DNA of 64,000 nucleotides from Actinokineospora fastidiosa (GCF_014648415.1 NZ_BMRB01000001.1:1426001-1490000); one strand, 5' to 3'; numbered from the stretch's first letter, positions 1 through 7,823 are shown. Numbers and translations are program-made. The notes: generated by a model from the letters alone, not told the origin.

Positions 1-1
1 C

Positions 2-616
2 GTGCACGCGCCGTGCCTGCTGATCACCCAGCGGGTGTGGTCGCCGGACCCGGAGACGCGGCTGCGCCGGTCGGTGGAGGCCGCCCAGGAGCTGGGCGCG
101 CGGACGGTCGTGGTGCACCCGCCGTTCCGCTGGCAGCGCCGCTACGCCGACGCCTTCCCGGACCTGGTGGCGTCGCTGGAGGACGCGACGGGGATCGCGG
201 TCGCGGTCGAGAACATGTTTCCGGTGCGCAGGGGGCGCGCGGTCGTGTCGGCCTTCCGGCCGTCCACCGACCCCACCGTCGTCGGCCACCGGCACTACAC
301 GCTGGACCTGTCGCACACCGCCGCCGCTGGGGTGGACGCCGTCGGCCTGGCCGAGCGGATGGGCGCGGGCCTGACGCACCTGCACCTGGCGGACGGGACC
401 GGGGTGGCCAAGGACGAGCACCTGGTGCCCGGGCGCGGCGCCCAGCCGTGCGCCCGCGTGCTCCAGACCCTGGCCGCGACGGGGTTCGGCGGGCAGGTCG
501 TGCTGGAAGTGAACACCCGACGGGCCCGCACGGCGGCCGAACGGCTCAGGGATCTGGCCGAGGCGCTGCGCTTCGCCCGGGTCCATCTGGCCCATAAACG
601 TAGGATGAACCCATAG
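2..616 (+). CDS. Sugar phosphate isomerase/epimerase family protein, 5' end cut by window edge
   Basis: The visible 204 codons are the C-terminal part of a xylose isomerase-like / AP endonuclease 2 TIM barrel. Successive strand-end motifs are readable: VVVHPPF (near visible residue 36), VAVENMFP (67), YTLDLSH (99), THLHLADG (125) and VVLEVNT (166); the Glu, His and Asp in them are the usual metal ligands of this fold. The frame is open to base 2 and family members run about 270-290 residues, so the true start lies upstream. The substrate cannot be told from sequence. From memory, M. tuberculosis has a protein of this type (Rv0498) just before proC, matching the order here. The next gene follows after 41 nt with its own promoter. 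Confidence 0.75.
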   Translation: MHAPCLLITQRVWSPDPETRLRRSVEAAQELGARTVVVHPPFRWQRRYADAFPDLVASLEDATGIAVAVENMFPVRRGRAVVSAFRPSTDPTVVGHRHYTLDLSHTAAAGVDAVGLAERMGAGLTHLHLADGTGVAKDEHLVPGRGAQPCARVLQTLAATGFGGQVVLEVNTRRARTAAERLRDLAEALRFARVHLAHKRRMNP

Positions 617-645
617 GGGATCGGCAACCGGGAACGGGGTGGTCG

Positions 646-651
646 TACCCT
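646..651 (+). promoter_or_regulatory. -10 element, leaderless promoter of the proline dehydrogenase gene
   Basis: TACCCT ends 6 nt before the GTG start. Transcription would begin at or beside the start codon, and no Shine-Dalgarno sequence fits in between. No convincing -35 is seen. Confidence 0.5.
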
Positions 652-657
652 TCGCTC

Positions 658-1584
658 GTGAACCCCTTGCGTTCGATCATCCTGGCCGCCGCCAAGAACG
701 GGGCCATCCGCAACGCGGTCGCCACCGCGCCCGTGAGCCGGGACGTTGTGCGCCGCTTCGTCGCGGGCGAGACCACCGCCGACGCCGTCGCCGTGACCCG
801 GCGCCTCGTCGCCGACGGGCTCGCCGTCACCCTCGACTACCTGGGCGAGGACACGACCGACGCCGCACTGGCCGAGTACACCGTCCGCGCGTACGAGGAC
901 CTGCTCGCCCGGCTGCACGCCGAGGGCCTGAGCGACCGCGCCGAGGTCAGCGTCAAGCTCTCCGCCGTCGGCCAGCTCCTCGACGAGGACCTGGCGCTGG
1001 CCAACGCGCAGCGCGTCTGCCGCGCCGCCGAGGCGGCCGGGACCACGGTGACGCTGGACATGGAGGACCACACCACCACGGACTCCACCCTGCGCATCCT
1101 CCGCGAGCTGCGCGGCACGTGGCCGTGGGTGGGCGCGGTGCTCCAGTCGTACCTGCACCGGACCCTCGATGACGTCCAGGACCTCGCGTCGTCGGGCTCG
1201 CGGGTGCGGCTGTGCAAGGGCGCCTACGCCGAGCCGGAGACCGTCGCGTTCGCCGCGGGCCTGGAGACCGACCTCAGCTACGTCCGCTGCGTCAACGCCC
1301 TGCTGTCGGGCGACGGGTACCCCATGTTCGCCACGCACGACCCGCGCATGGTGCGGATCATCACCGAGCGCGCGGAGGCCCACGGCCGCAAGCCGGGGTC
1401 CTTCGAGTTCCAGATGCTGTACGGCATCCGCCCCGAGGAGCAGCTCCGTCTGGCGCAACTGGGCCACACCGTGCGGGTGTACGTGCCCTACGGCGGCGAG
1501 TGGTACGGCTACCTGATGCGGCGGCTGGCCGAGCGGCCCGCGAACATGATGTTCTTCCTGCGTGCGCTCGCCAGCCGGAACTGA
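658..1584 (+). CDS. Proline dehydrogenase (monofunctional)
   Basis: FAD enzyme of proline catabolism, oxidising L-proline to 1-pyrroline-5-carboxylate at the membrane face. The 308-residue length fits a monofunctional enzyme rather than bifunctional PutA. Barrel motifs include VTLDYLGE (near 58), SVKLSAVG (97), LDMEDHT (131) and VRLCKGAY (180). The C-terminal substrate-binding signature RVYVPYGGEWYGYLMRRLAE is near residue 273. The GTG start is supported by the leaderless -10 just upstream. No P5C dehydrogenase lies alongside; instead proC, which runs the opposite step, follows two genes later, so the two steps must be regulated separately. Confidence 0.93.
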   Translation: MNPLRSIILAAAKNGAIRNAVATAPVSRDVVRRFVAGETTADAVAVTRRLVADGLAVTLDYLGEDTTDAALAEYTVRAYEDLLARLHAEGLSDRAEVSVKLSAVGQLLDEDLALANAQRVCRAAEAAGTTVTLDMEDHTTTDSTLRILRELRGTWPWVGAVLQSYLHRTLDDVQDLASSGSRVRLCKGAYAEPETVAFAAGLETDLSYVRCVNALLSGDGYPMFATHDPRMVRIITERAEAHGRKPGSFEFQMLYGIRPEEQLRLAQLGHTVRVYVPYGGEWYGYLMRRLAERPANMMFFLRALASRN

Positions 1585-1630
1585 GGTCGCTTTCGGCCCC
1601 TGCAAAGCCAAACCCGGCCACTGGGCGTGG

Positions 1631-1636
1631 CAGGCT
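1631..1636 (+). promoter_or_regulatory. Possible -10 element, leaderless promoter of the thioesterase gene
   Basis: CAGGCT ends 7 nt before the ATG at 1644. It deviates from TANNNT at the first base, but the spacing matches other genes in the window. Confidence 0.35.
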
Positions 1637-1643
1637 GTGGCCC

Positions 1644-2498
1644 ATGAGTAGTGCTGCTGGACCCGGCGACGTGCGGGTGGGCGGGCAGGCGCCCGCCGGA
1701 GGAGCGTTCGCCGCGGCGACCAGGGTGCGGGCGCTAGGGGACGGCACGTTCACCGCCGACCTGCCCGCGTCCTGGACGGTTGGGGGGCGTCCGCACGGCG
1801 GATTCCTGCTGGCCCTGATGGCCAGGGCGGCGGTGGCCGCGCACAGCGCGGGCGCGCCGCTGGTGGACCCGCTGTCGGTGAGCGCGCAGTTCCTGCGCCC
1901 GCCCGGCGTCGGCCCGGTCCTGCTGCGCACCGACGTGCGCAAGGCGGGCCGCCGCACCACCGTCGTCTCCGTCCACTTGGAACAGAGCGGCGGCCCGTGC
2001 GTCGAGGCGATGGTGACCACGGGCAGGCTCCCGCGCGAGCGGGCGGCCTGGAGCGACCTGCCGAACCAGCCGGCCGAGCCGCCCGGCAACGCGGTGGACC
2101 TGGCCACGCTGCCCTCGGCGTCGGTGTTCAAGCTGACCGCGGGCTGCGACGTCCGGCTGGACCCGAACGGCGCGGGCTTCCTGCACGGCCACGTCGGCGA
2201 CCCGTTGCGCCTGCGCCTGTGGGCCCGGCCGAGGGGAGAGCACGCCGACCCGCTGTTCGCGCTGGTGGCCGGGGACATCTCGATGCCGGTCACGTTCAAC
2301 CTGGGCAGGCTGGGCTGGTCGCCGACCGTGCAGCTGACCGCCCACCTGCGCTCGCGCCCCGCGCCGGGCTGGCTGCGCATCCAGGTCGAGTCCCGGGCCG
2401 TGCACGGCATGTGGTTCGACGCGGACGCGACCGTCGTCGACGCGACCGGCCGCCTGGTCTGCCAGGCCCGTCAGCTGGCGCTTTCGGCCATGGCGTGA
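1644..2498 (+). CDS. Acyl-CoA thioesterase-like protein (TesB-type double hotdog)
   Basis: A 284-residue protein with two hotdog halves. The first carries the helix motif GGRPHGGFLLALMARAA (near 47), which is typical of thioesterases that hydrolyse acyl-CoA thioesters. The second ends with GMWFDADATVVDATGRLVCQ, similar to the C-terminal hotdog of TesB-like proteins. It is presumably cytosolic and has no signal or membrane segment. The ATG at 1644 was chosen because the frame stays open far upstream only through the preceding gene, and the -10 at 1631 fits this start. The acyl substrate is unknown. It sits alone between proline dehydrogenase and proC with no overlap. Confidence 0.75.
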   Translation: MSSAAGPGDVRVGGQAPAGGAFAAATRVRALGDGTFTADLPASWTVGGRPHGGFLLALMARAAVAAHSAGAPLVDPLSVSAQFLRPPGVGPVLLRTDVRKAGRRTTVVSVHLEQSGGPCVEAMVTTGRLPRERAAWSDLPNQPAEPPGNAVDLATLPSASVFKLTAGCDVRLDPNGAGFLHGHVGDPLRLRLWARPRGEHADPLFALVAGDISMPVTFNLGRLGWSPTVQLTAHLRSRPAPGWLRIQVESRAVHGMWFDADATVVDATGRLVCQARQLALSAMA

Positions 2499-2536
2499 CC
2501 GCGGGACCGGCACGGCCCGGCGACGTGCCGTGCCAT

Positions 2537-2542
2537 TAGCCT
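2537..2542 (+). promoter_or_regulatory. -10 element, leaderless promoter of proC
   Basis: TAGCCT ends 6 nt before the ATG at 2549, so the transcript probably starts at the ATG itself. Confidence 0.55.
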
Positions 2543-2548
2543 TACGCC

Positions 2549-3361
2549 ATGACGACTGTGGCTGTGCTCGGCGCGGGAAAGATCGGCGAGGCCCTGCTCT
2601 CGGGTCTCCTGCACGCCGGGCGCAGCGCCGACGACCTGCTGTTCACCGAACGCCACGCCGAGCGCGCCGCCGAGCTGACCGCCACCTACGGCATCCGCTC
2701 GGCCGACGTGCCCACGGCGGCCAAGACGGCCGACGTGCTGGTGGTCGCCGTCAAGCCGCAGGACATCGACCCGCTGCTGGACGACCTGGCGGGCGTGGTG
2801 GGCCCGGAGACCCTCGTGGTGTCGCTCTGCGCGGGCCTGCCGACGGCCCTGTTCGAGCGCAGGCTGCCGCACGGCGTGCCGGTGGTGCGGGTCATGCCCA
2901 ACACGCCGATGCTCGTCGGCGAGGCCATGAGCGCCATCTCGCCGGGCCGCCACGCCGGTCCCGAGCACCTGGCGATCGTGGAGGAGCTGCTGAGCGCGGT
3001 CGGCAAGGTCGCCAGGGTGCCGGAATCGCAGCAGGACGCGGTCACCGCGCTGTCGGGTTCCGGCCCGGCGTACTTCTTCTTCCTGGTCGAGGCCATGATC
3101 GACGCGGGCATCCTGCTCGGCCTGCCGCGCGCGGTCGCCGAGAAGCTCATCGTCCAGTCCGCCGTCGGCGCGGCCGCGATGCTGGCCGAGACCGGCGAGC
3201 ACCCGGTGACCCTGCGCGAGGCCGTCACCTCGCCAGCGGGGACCACGATCATGGCCATCCGCGAGCTGGAGCGCCACGGCGTGCGCGCCGCCCTGCTCGC
3301 GGCCATCGAGGCCGCCCGCGACCGCTCCCGCGAGCTGGGCCAGCCCCACGACGCCGACTGA
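2549..3361 (+). CDS. proC: Pyrroline-5-carboxylate reductase
   Basis: Last step of proline synthesis: NAD(P)H reduction of 1-pyrroline-5-carboxylate to L-proline. The 270 residues match the family length. The Rossmann motif VLGAGKIGEALLSG opens the protein, followed by VVAVKPQDI (near 66) and VRVMPNTPMLVGEA (near 114). The family signature ALSGSGPAYFFFLVEAM is near 168 and the C-terminal TSPAGTTIMAI near 229. Downstream, an excisionase-like HTH gene and the bS22 gene follow, the same trio as mycobacterial Rv0500-Rv0500A-Rv0500B. Confidence 0.97.
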   Translation: MTTVAVLGAGKIGEALLSGLLHAGRSADDLLFTERHAERAAELTATYGIRSADVPTAAKTADVLVVAVKPQDIDPLLDDLAGVVGPETLVVSLCAGLPTALFERRLPHGVPVVRVMPNTPMLVGEAMSAISPGRHAGPEHLAIVEELLSAVGKVARVPESQQDAVTALSGSGPAYFFFLVEAMIDAGILLGLPRAVAEKLIVQSAVGAAAMLAETGEHPVTLREAVTSPAGTTIMAIRELERHGVRAALLAAIEAARDRSRELGQPHDAD

Positions 3362-3507
3362 CCCAACCGGCTGCAAGTTGCGGGTTTAGCGGCCCGCGGC
3401 GTCGCACTGGTCACAGGTGTCCCGCTACCCTCGGGAGAGCACGTGCGTGTCGAAACCGCCGGTGGGGAAGCCGACGGCGCGACGCGTGGTTAAGGACGCG
3501 GTGAACC

Positions 3508-3720
3508 ATGATGTCTGCGAACAAGCGAGATCCGGCCATCGCGCCGGTCCAGTTCCTGACGGTGGCCGAGGTCGCCACGATGATGCGGGTCTCCAAGATG
3601 ACCGTCTACCGCCTGGTCCACGGCGGCGAGCTCCCCGCGGTGCGGGTCGGCAAGTCGTTCCGGGTGCCGGAGAAGGCGGTCCACGACTACCTGGAGAAGG
3701 CCTACTTCGACGCCGGATGA
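3508..3720 (+). CDS. Small excisionase-family helix-turn-helix DNA-binding protein
   Basis: A 70-residue MerR/excisionase-type winged helix. FLTVAEVATMMRVSKMTVYR (16-35) is the helix-turn-helix, and LPAVRVGKSFRVPEKAVHDYL is the wing and final helix. It is a conserved actinobacterial protein found after proC (Rv0500A-like) and belongs to the same broad family as BldC, encoded near 33.7 kb. It has no effector domain, so it probably acts as a small architectural or repressor protein. Two consecutive ATGs (3508, 3511) are possible starts; AAGGA lies about 12 nt upstream. Its targets are unknown. Confidence 0.85.
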   Translation: MMSANKRDPAIAPVQFLTVAEVATMMRVSKMTVYRLVHGGELPAVRVGKSFRVPEKAVHDYLEKAYFDAG

Positions 3721-3847
3721 CGCCCGCCGAGGCCAACCGGGTACCCTGGACGTCCGTTGTGCCTGGTGTCTTGGCGCGCGTCGGTGACGTGCCCGCACCT
3801 TCAGCGCCCGGCACCCGTTCCACCCACGACGACAGCTAAGGACGCCC

Positions 3848-3949
3848 ATGGGCTCAGTCATCAAGAAGCGCCGCAAGCGCATGTCGAAGAAGAAGCACCG
3901 CAAGCTGCTGCGCAAGACGCGTGTCCAGCGTCGCAAGCTGAAGAAGTAG
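3848..3949 (+). CDS. Small ribosomal protein bS22 (AURKAIP1/COX24-like), 33 residues
   Basis: A tiny, extremely basic protein beginning [20 protein letters not shown] and ending RKLKK. AAGGA lies 5 nt before the ATG. From memory it is almost identical to mycobacterial Rv0500B, whose product was identified in actinobacterial ribosome structures as 30S protein bS22; it is related to the mitochondrial AURKAIP1/COX24 C-terminal domain. The position after proC and the HTH gene matches mycobacteria. A strong hairpin terminator follows 20 nt after the stop. It is easily missed because of its size. Confidence 0.9.
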   Translation: MGSVIKKRRKRMSKKKHRKLLRKTRVQRRKLKK

Positions 3950-3968
3950 GCAGTACAAGCAGTACACA

Positions 3969-4004
3969 CCGCAGCGCCCGCCCCCCAGGGGACGGGCGCT
4001 GCGG
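3969..4004 (+). terminator. Hairpin terminator after bS22
   Basis: A perfect 12-bp stem, CCGCAGCGCCCG (3969-3980) with CGGGCGCTGCGG (3993-4004), encloses a 12-nt loop and is followed by a short T-containing stretch. It sits 20 nt after the bS22 stop. Confidence 0.85.
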
Positions 4005-4086
4005 CGTATTTGTCCAAAATAGGTTCAAACATGTTCAAAAGAAGCGCAGCCAACCGCCCACCCAACGCAAGTCGCCCCACTCAAAT

Positions 4087-4228
4087 GTCCGATGGGGTGA
4101 ACCCGCATTCGTGGGGAGAAAAGCGGTGCTACCCTTTCTCGGCGCGGACGGCTTCGCCGCTCCGCCCCTAATCCGCGCCGCGCCGCTTTTCTTAGGGGCC
4201 CCGCGAATGCGGGTTCACCCCATCGGAC
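4087..4228 (+). repeat. Hairpin element copy A (142 bp), reference orientation
   Basis: Terminal inverted repeats of 30 bp begin GTCCGATGGGGTGAACCCGC and end with the complement, differing only by a T/C in CGTGGGG versus CGCGGGG. Inner arms AGAAAAGCGGTGC and GCGCCGCTTTTCT also pair, as do GGCGCGGA and TCCGCGCC, leading to a GGCTTCGCC apical hairpin. Almost the whole element can fold on itself. It is asymmetric: TACCCTTTCTC occurs only in the left arm and TTAGGGGCC only in the right. No clear target-site duplication flanks it. Other copies are at 4351 and 16796, both in the opposite orientation. Confidence 0.93.
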
Positions 4229-4350
4229 GCCCAAGAATCACATCGCGCTATCTTGGGGTCTGGCGCGCCCCAGGCGCACACCTTGGCAGGAGCAAGGCGT
4301 CGTAGGGCGGCAGGCGGGGGCGTGGGTGGTTCGCGAGTTGCTTTGGTGGT

Positions 4351-4494
4351 GTCCGATGGAGTGAACTCGCATTCGCGGGGCCCCTAAGCGAAGCGGCGCG
4401 GGCGTGAACAAAGGGCGGAGCGGCGAAGCCGTCCACGCCCGAGCGAGGGTAGCACCGCTTCGCTCCCCACGAATGCGAGTCCACTCCATCGGAC
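4351..4494 (-). repeat. Hairpin element copy B (144 bp), opposite orientation to copy A
   Basis: Read on the minus strand it starts GTCCGATGGAGTGGACTCGC and ends with the matching arm GCGAGTTCACTCCATCGGAC. Relative to copy A, G-C pairs have become A-T on both arms (GGAG with CTCC, ACTC with GAGT), and AGCGAAGCG pairs with CGCTTCGCT where copy A has AGAAAAGCG with CGCTTTTCT. It lies 42 bp beyond the end of the truncated P450 reading frame. The inverted repeat extends one more base on each side (T at 4350, A at 4495). Confidence 0.93.
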
Positions 4495-4536
4495 AGAAGC
4501 GTCACGCGTGTTGCGTGTGTGGGTGGTTGCGTTGCT

Positions 4537-4797
4537 TTACAGGGTTTGTAAGCGAAGATTGCGTAGGCCGCGGATAACTGTGGTTGGGCGCCACCTCGGC
4601 TCGTGCGTGGAGACCACCGCCATGCCTGCCCGGCTGCGGTACACGGCGGGGCCCGAGCGCAGGTCCGCGTACGTCCGGTACGGGTCGGCGCGCCACGGGG
4701 GCGCGGTGAGGCGGGTCAGTCGGTCGCCGCTGACGGCCAGGCCCCAGGTGACGGCTCGGTAGAACGCCAGCCGGGACGCCAGCGCCGCCTGGTTCAT
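4537..4797 (-). pseudogene. Cytochrome P450 N-terminal fragment (truncated)
   Basis: The frame opens with ATG at 4797, overlapping the TGA of the HAD gene (TGATG), and ends after 86 codons. Its first 60-70 residues resemble a P450 N-terminus: a leading helix, then WRADPYRTYADLRSGPAVYR and GMAVVSTHEPRW, the usual DPY..YA.LR..GPVYRS..G..VVS.H pattern. Nothing of the I-helix, ExxR or Cys heme-ligand regions is present, whereas a normal P450 has about 400 residues. The frame decays after the truncation and hairpin copies B and A follow directly. I read it as the remnant of a P450 translationally coupled to the HAD gene, cut by a deletion. Confidence 0.7.
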
Positions 4798-5690
4798 CAG
4801 GCCGTCCGCCGCCGGTACGCCAGGCCCGCGGCCACCGCGCCCGCCACCGCCCCGGCGCCGAGGACCGACGGGACGCCGATCTTCGCCGCCTTGCGGCCGG
4901 TGCGGAAGTCGCGGATCTCCCAGCCGCGTTTGCGGGCGGCGTCGCGCAGCGCGCCGTCGGGGTTGACCGCGACGGCCGTGCCGACGACCGACAGCATCGG
5001 CACGTCGTTGGCCGAGTCGGAGTAGGCCGTGCAGCGGCGCAGGTCCAGCCCCTCCCGCGCGGCCAGGGAGCGGACCGCGTGGGCCTTCGCCGGGCCGTGC
5101 AGCATCTCGCCGACGAGCTTGCCGGTGAAGACGCCGTCGACGCTCTCGGCGACGGTGCCCAGCGCGCCGGTCAGGCCGAGGCGGCGGGCGATGATCGTGG
5201 CCAGCTCGACCGGGGTCGCGGTGACCAGCCAGACCCGCTGGCCCGCGTCGAGGTGCATCTGGGCCAGCGCCCGGGTGCCCGGCCAGATCCGGTCGGCCAT
5301 GAGCTCGTCGTAGATCTCCTCGCCGAGCTCGGCCAGCTCGGCCACCGAGTGTCCGGCCACAAAGGACAGCGCCTGCTCGCGGTGGTTGCGGATGCCCTCG
5401 ACGCTCTCCTTGCCGCCGACCCGGAACATCATCTGCTGCCAGGCGAAGCGGGCGAGGTCGGCGTTGGTGAAGAACTTGCGCGCGGCCAGGCCGCGGGCGA
5501 AGTGGAAGATCGACGCGCCCATCATCATGGTGTTGTCGACGTCGAAGAACGCGGCGGCGGTGAGGTCGATCGGGGTGTCGACGGTGTCGACCCGCTCCAG
5601 CGAGACCGCCGCCTCCGCGCTGGCCTGGCCCGCCTCCTCGGCCAGCCGCGCCAGCTCCCGGCGTTCCTCCCCACGCCTCAGCGACGACAC
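4797..5690 (-). CDS. HAD-IB family hydrolase (SerB1-like)
   Basis: A 297-residue haloacid dehalogenase-superfamily phosphatase. Motif I is [11 protein letters not shown], with the nucleophile Asp in DVDNT; motif II is LVTATP; motif III is at KAHAV; motif IV is [11 protein letters not shown]. It matches the SerB-like group of which Rv0505c is a mycobacterial member; the physiological substrate is uncertain (phosphoserine or a phospholipid-type monoester). The C-terminus has a Gly/Ala-rich hydrophobic stretch ([20 protein letters not shown]) suggesting a membrane-anchor tail. I chose GTG at 5690 because AGGGAGG sits 5 nt upstream; a TTG at 5720 would add 10 residues. Its stop overlaps the P450 remnant. 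Confidence 0.88.
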   Translation of the reverse strand: MSSLRRGEERRELARLAEEAGQASAEAAVSLERVDTVDTPIDLTAAAFFDVDNTMMMGASIFHFARGLAARKFFTNADLARFAWQQMMFRVGGKESVEGIRNHREQALSFVAGHSVAELAELGEEIYDELMADRIWPGTRALAQMHLDAGQRVWLVTATPVELATIIARRLGLTGALGTVAESVDGVFTGKLVGEMLHGPAKAHAVRSLAAREGLDLRRCTAYSDSANDVPMLSVVGTAVAVNPDGALRDAARKRGWEIRDFRTGRKAAKIGVPSVLGAGAVAGAVAAGLAYRRRTA

Positions 5691-5783
5691 CGCGGCCTCC
5701 CTGCTCCGGCGAGTTCCCAAGACTCGGCAATTGGAAACAGCGTAGCGATTCGGCAGGCAGGCCCGCTGGGGAAGTGGACCGGG

Positions 5784-6899
5784 CTACCGCGCCCCCAGCC
5801 CGGGCACCAGCGCCGGGACGCCGATGGTCGGCAGCGGCAGCGGCGGGTTGGGGTCCACCGTCGTCGTGCCGTCCGGGGTCGTGCTGAGCGGGACCGACGG
5901 CGCGGACGGCGCGATCGTCCCGGAGGGAGCCGTGGGCTCGGGCCCGCCGGGCGTGGTCGGCCCGCCGAGGGTCCGTCCGGGATGGCCGGTGGGGGCCGGG
6001 GCGCTCGGCGCCGAGGTCGTGGCGGTCGTCCCCGGCGTCGGCGCGGGCACGCACGGCGAGGTGGCGGGCAGCGCGCCCACGTCGTCGACGCCGCCGGAGG
6101 TGACCTGGGTGCAGGACATCCGCGCCGACAGCGTGCCCGCCCTGGTGGCGATCCGCTCCAGCAGCGCGATCGACACCGCGCGCGGCGCGACGGCGTCGAC
6201 GGGCACCGGCAGCGCGCCCAGCCGCAGGCGCTGGACCTCCGCCCACTCGCCCAGGGTGCGCAGCAGCGCGCCGTCGGCGACCACGGCGATCGCGGTCAGC
6301 GAGCGCGAGCCCGCGGCGGCGTCGTGGTTGAAGTCGGTCAGCGACGCCAGGTACGACCGCAGCGGCGCGTCGGCCGGGTCGGCGTAGCGGCGGGCCAGCG
6401 TCTCCAGCTCGGTGACCCGGGCGGTGGCGAACTCCAGGTGCTTGAACGCGCGGTCCTCGTCGCCGAAGGTCAGGCCGAGCGAGGCGGCCTCGCCGGTGCG
6501 CTTGATCCCGTACAGCGGGTCGCCGGGCAGGGCGTCGCGGGCCAGCAGCAGGCTCATCCCGGCCAGGGAGAACACCAGGGCCAGCACGGCGACGGCGGCC
6601 ACGGCGAAGCGCCCGCGCGCGCCGAATCCCGTTCTCGGCTCGTCGGCGGGCCGGGTGGCGACCCCTGCTGTGCGGCGTCCGCGCGGGGCCCGCCCGGCGC
6701 GCGGCGGTCGCGGGGACGGGGCGCGCGGCGACGGCGTGGGCTTGGCTAAGCCAGCGAGGACCCGTTCCCGCATGCGCGAGCGCTCGGCGGCGTCGGGCGC
6801 GGTCAACGGGGCCAGTTCCGCGAGCAGCGCGCGGACGGCGTCCTCGGACGGCTCGCCACCGCCCGGTTCGCGCTGCCCTCTGCCGTCGCTCCGCACCAT
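5784..6899 (-). CDS. DUF5667-domain membrane protein, RsbN-like anti-sigma factor
   Basis: A 371-residue bitopic protein. Residues 18-52 form a short helical cytoplasmic segment that could bind sigma, followed by a Pro/Arg-rich linker and one membrane helix (98-120). A DUF5667 extracytoplasmic domain starts at DALPGDPLYGIKRTGEAASL (122-141). From about 280 the protein is Pro/Thr/Ser-rich and probably spans the wall. It lies 87 bp downstream of the BldN-like sigma gene on the same strand. From memory, Streptomyces rsbN is beside bldN and near rex-hemACD, so this is most simply the cognate anti-sigma. The long Pro/Thr tail looks like an addition relative to the core function. Confidence 0.75.
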   Translation of the reverse strand: MVRSDGRGQREPGGGEPSEDAVRALLAELAPLTAPDAAERSRMRERVLAGLAKPTPSPRAPSPRPPRAGRAPRGRRTAGVATRPADEPRTGFGARGRFAVAAVAVLALVFSLAGMSLLLARDALPGDPLYGIKRTGEAASLGLTFGDEDRAFKHLEFATARVTELETLARRYADPADAPLRSYLASLTDFNHDAAAGSRSLTAIAVVADGALLRTLGEWAEVQRLRLGALPVPVDAVAPRAVSIALLERIATRAGTLSARMSCTQVTSGGVDDVGALPATSPCVPAPTPGTTATTSAPSAPAPTGHPGRTLGGPTTPGGPEPTAPSGTIAPSAPSVPLSTTPDGTTTVDPNPPLPLPTIGVPALVPGLGAR

Positions 6900-6986
6900 C
6901 CCACTCCGACTCGTGTCGTTCCCGCCCAGTGAAAACGAGCTTCGCGCACCCGGGGTTACGGCGATGACGGTATCGGTCGGCCGCCG

Positions 6987-7628
6987 CTATCTGATCTCGG
7001 TGGGCAGCAGTTGCGCCAGCCGCCGCACCGCCCGGTGCTGCAGCGCCTTCACCGCGCCCTCGTTGCGGTTCATCACCCTGGCGGTCTCGGCGACCGTCAG
7101 GCCCTGCAGGAAGCGCAGCACGATGCATTCGCGCTGGTCGTCGCCGAGCTGGTCGACGCAGGCCAGCAGCGCGTCGCGGGTGACCTTGGACATCACCTGC
7201 TGCTCGGGACCGGCCTCCACCCGCTCGGAGTCGCGGATCTCCGGGGTGGCCACCTCCAGCCGGAACCGGCTGGACTTGACGTGGTCGAGCACGAGGTTGC
7301 GGGCGATGGTCACGAACCACGCGCCCACGTCCCGGCCCTGGTAGCTGACGCTGGTGATCCTCCGCAGCGCGCGTAAGAAGGTCTCGCTGGTGACATCCTC
7401 GGCCAGCTCGCGGTCGCCCACGCGGAACAGCACGTACCGGAAGACGATGTCGACGTAGCGGTCGTAGAGGCTGCCGAAGGCGACCGTGTCGCCGCCCTGC
7501 GCCGCCCGGACCAGGTCCCAGGCGTCGCCCTGCTCCGGCTCGGGTTCGCGCACGTCAGGGGCCCGATCCGGGGCGGATCGGGCCAGCGGCACGGCCGAAG
7601 CCTGCGACGGGCGCGTCTGGCGGGTCAT
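6987..7628 (-). CDS. ECF sigma factor, BldN-like
   Basis: A 213-residue group 4 sigma factor. After a disordered N-terminal extension (1-35), region 2 includes FGSLYDRYVDIVFRYVLFRV and AEDVTSETFLRALRRI. Region 4 carries RECIVLRFLQGLTVAETARV and NEGAVKALQHRAVRRLAQLL. The whole core is very close to Streptomyces BldN as I recall it, including the ...SSRFRLEV... linker. BldN drives aerial hyphal development genes in Streptomyces, and its position near rex-hemACD matches S. coelicolor SCO3323. The downstream DUF5667 gene is the likely anti-sigma. It is divergent from the acyl-CoA ligase gene across about 195 bp. Confidence 0.85.
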   Translation of the reverse strand: MTRQTRPSQASAVPLARSAPDRAPDVREPEPEQGDAWDLVRAAQGGDTVAFGSLYDRYVDIVFRYVLFRVGDRELAEDVTSETFLRALRRITSVSYQGRDVGAWFVTIARNLVLDHVKSSRFRLEVATPEIRDSERVEAGPEQQVMSKVTRDALLACVDQLGDDQRECIVLRFLQGLTVAETARVMNRNEGAVKALQHRAVRRLAQLLPTEIR

Positions 7629-7823
7629 CGGACAGGCGCACTCTCCTCGACGGGGTCCGGGTTCGGAGCTTACGTGTTGTTACTTCTAAGTAGGTGTGAC
7701 AAGTGTGAGGCCTCGGGGTTGTGACGCGGTAGCCAGTTCATCGTGACGCGGGTGACGCGTGCCACACTGTGATCGTCTTTCGCGATCTCCTTGTGACTCG
7801 ATGACGTGCTGAGGGACGAAACG

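Larger units (their letters stand above)
3950..4536. other. Gene-free interval with a terminator and two inverted hairpin repeats
   Basis: This 587-bp stretch holds the bS22 terminator (3969-4004), hairpin copy A (4087-4228), a 122-bp spacer (4229-4350) and hairpin copy B in the opposite orientation (4351-4494). The spacer contains a minor CCAAGA/TCTTGG inverted repeat and shows no convincing coding frame. Short open frames across the repeats are by-products of the palindromes. Confidence 0.8.

Noticed and set aside
4025-4505. Short open frames over the hairpin copies, giving peptides like MRVHPIG
   Set aside because: They arise from the palindrome, appear in both strands and lack ribosome sites.
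5691-5720. TTG at 5720 as start of the HAD phosphatase
   Set aside because: GTG at 5690 has AGGGAGG at ideal spacing; the TTG has no comparable site.
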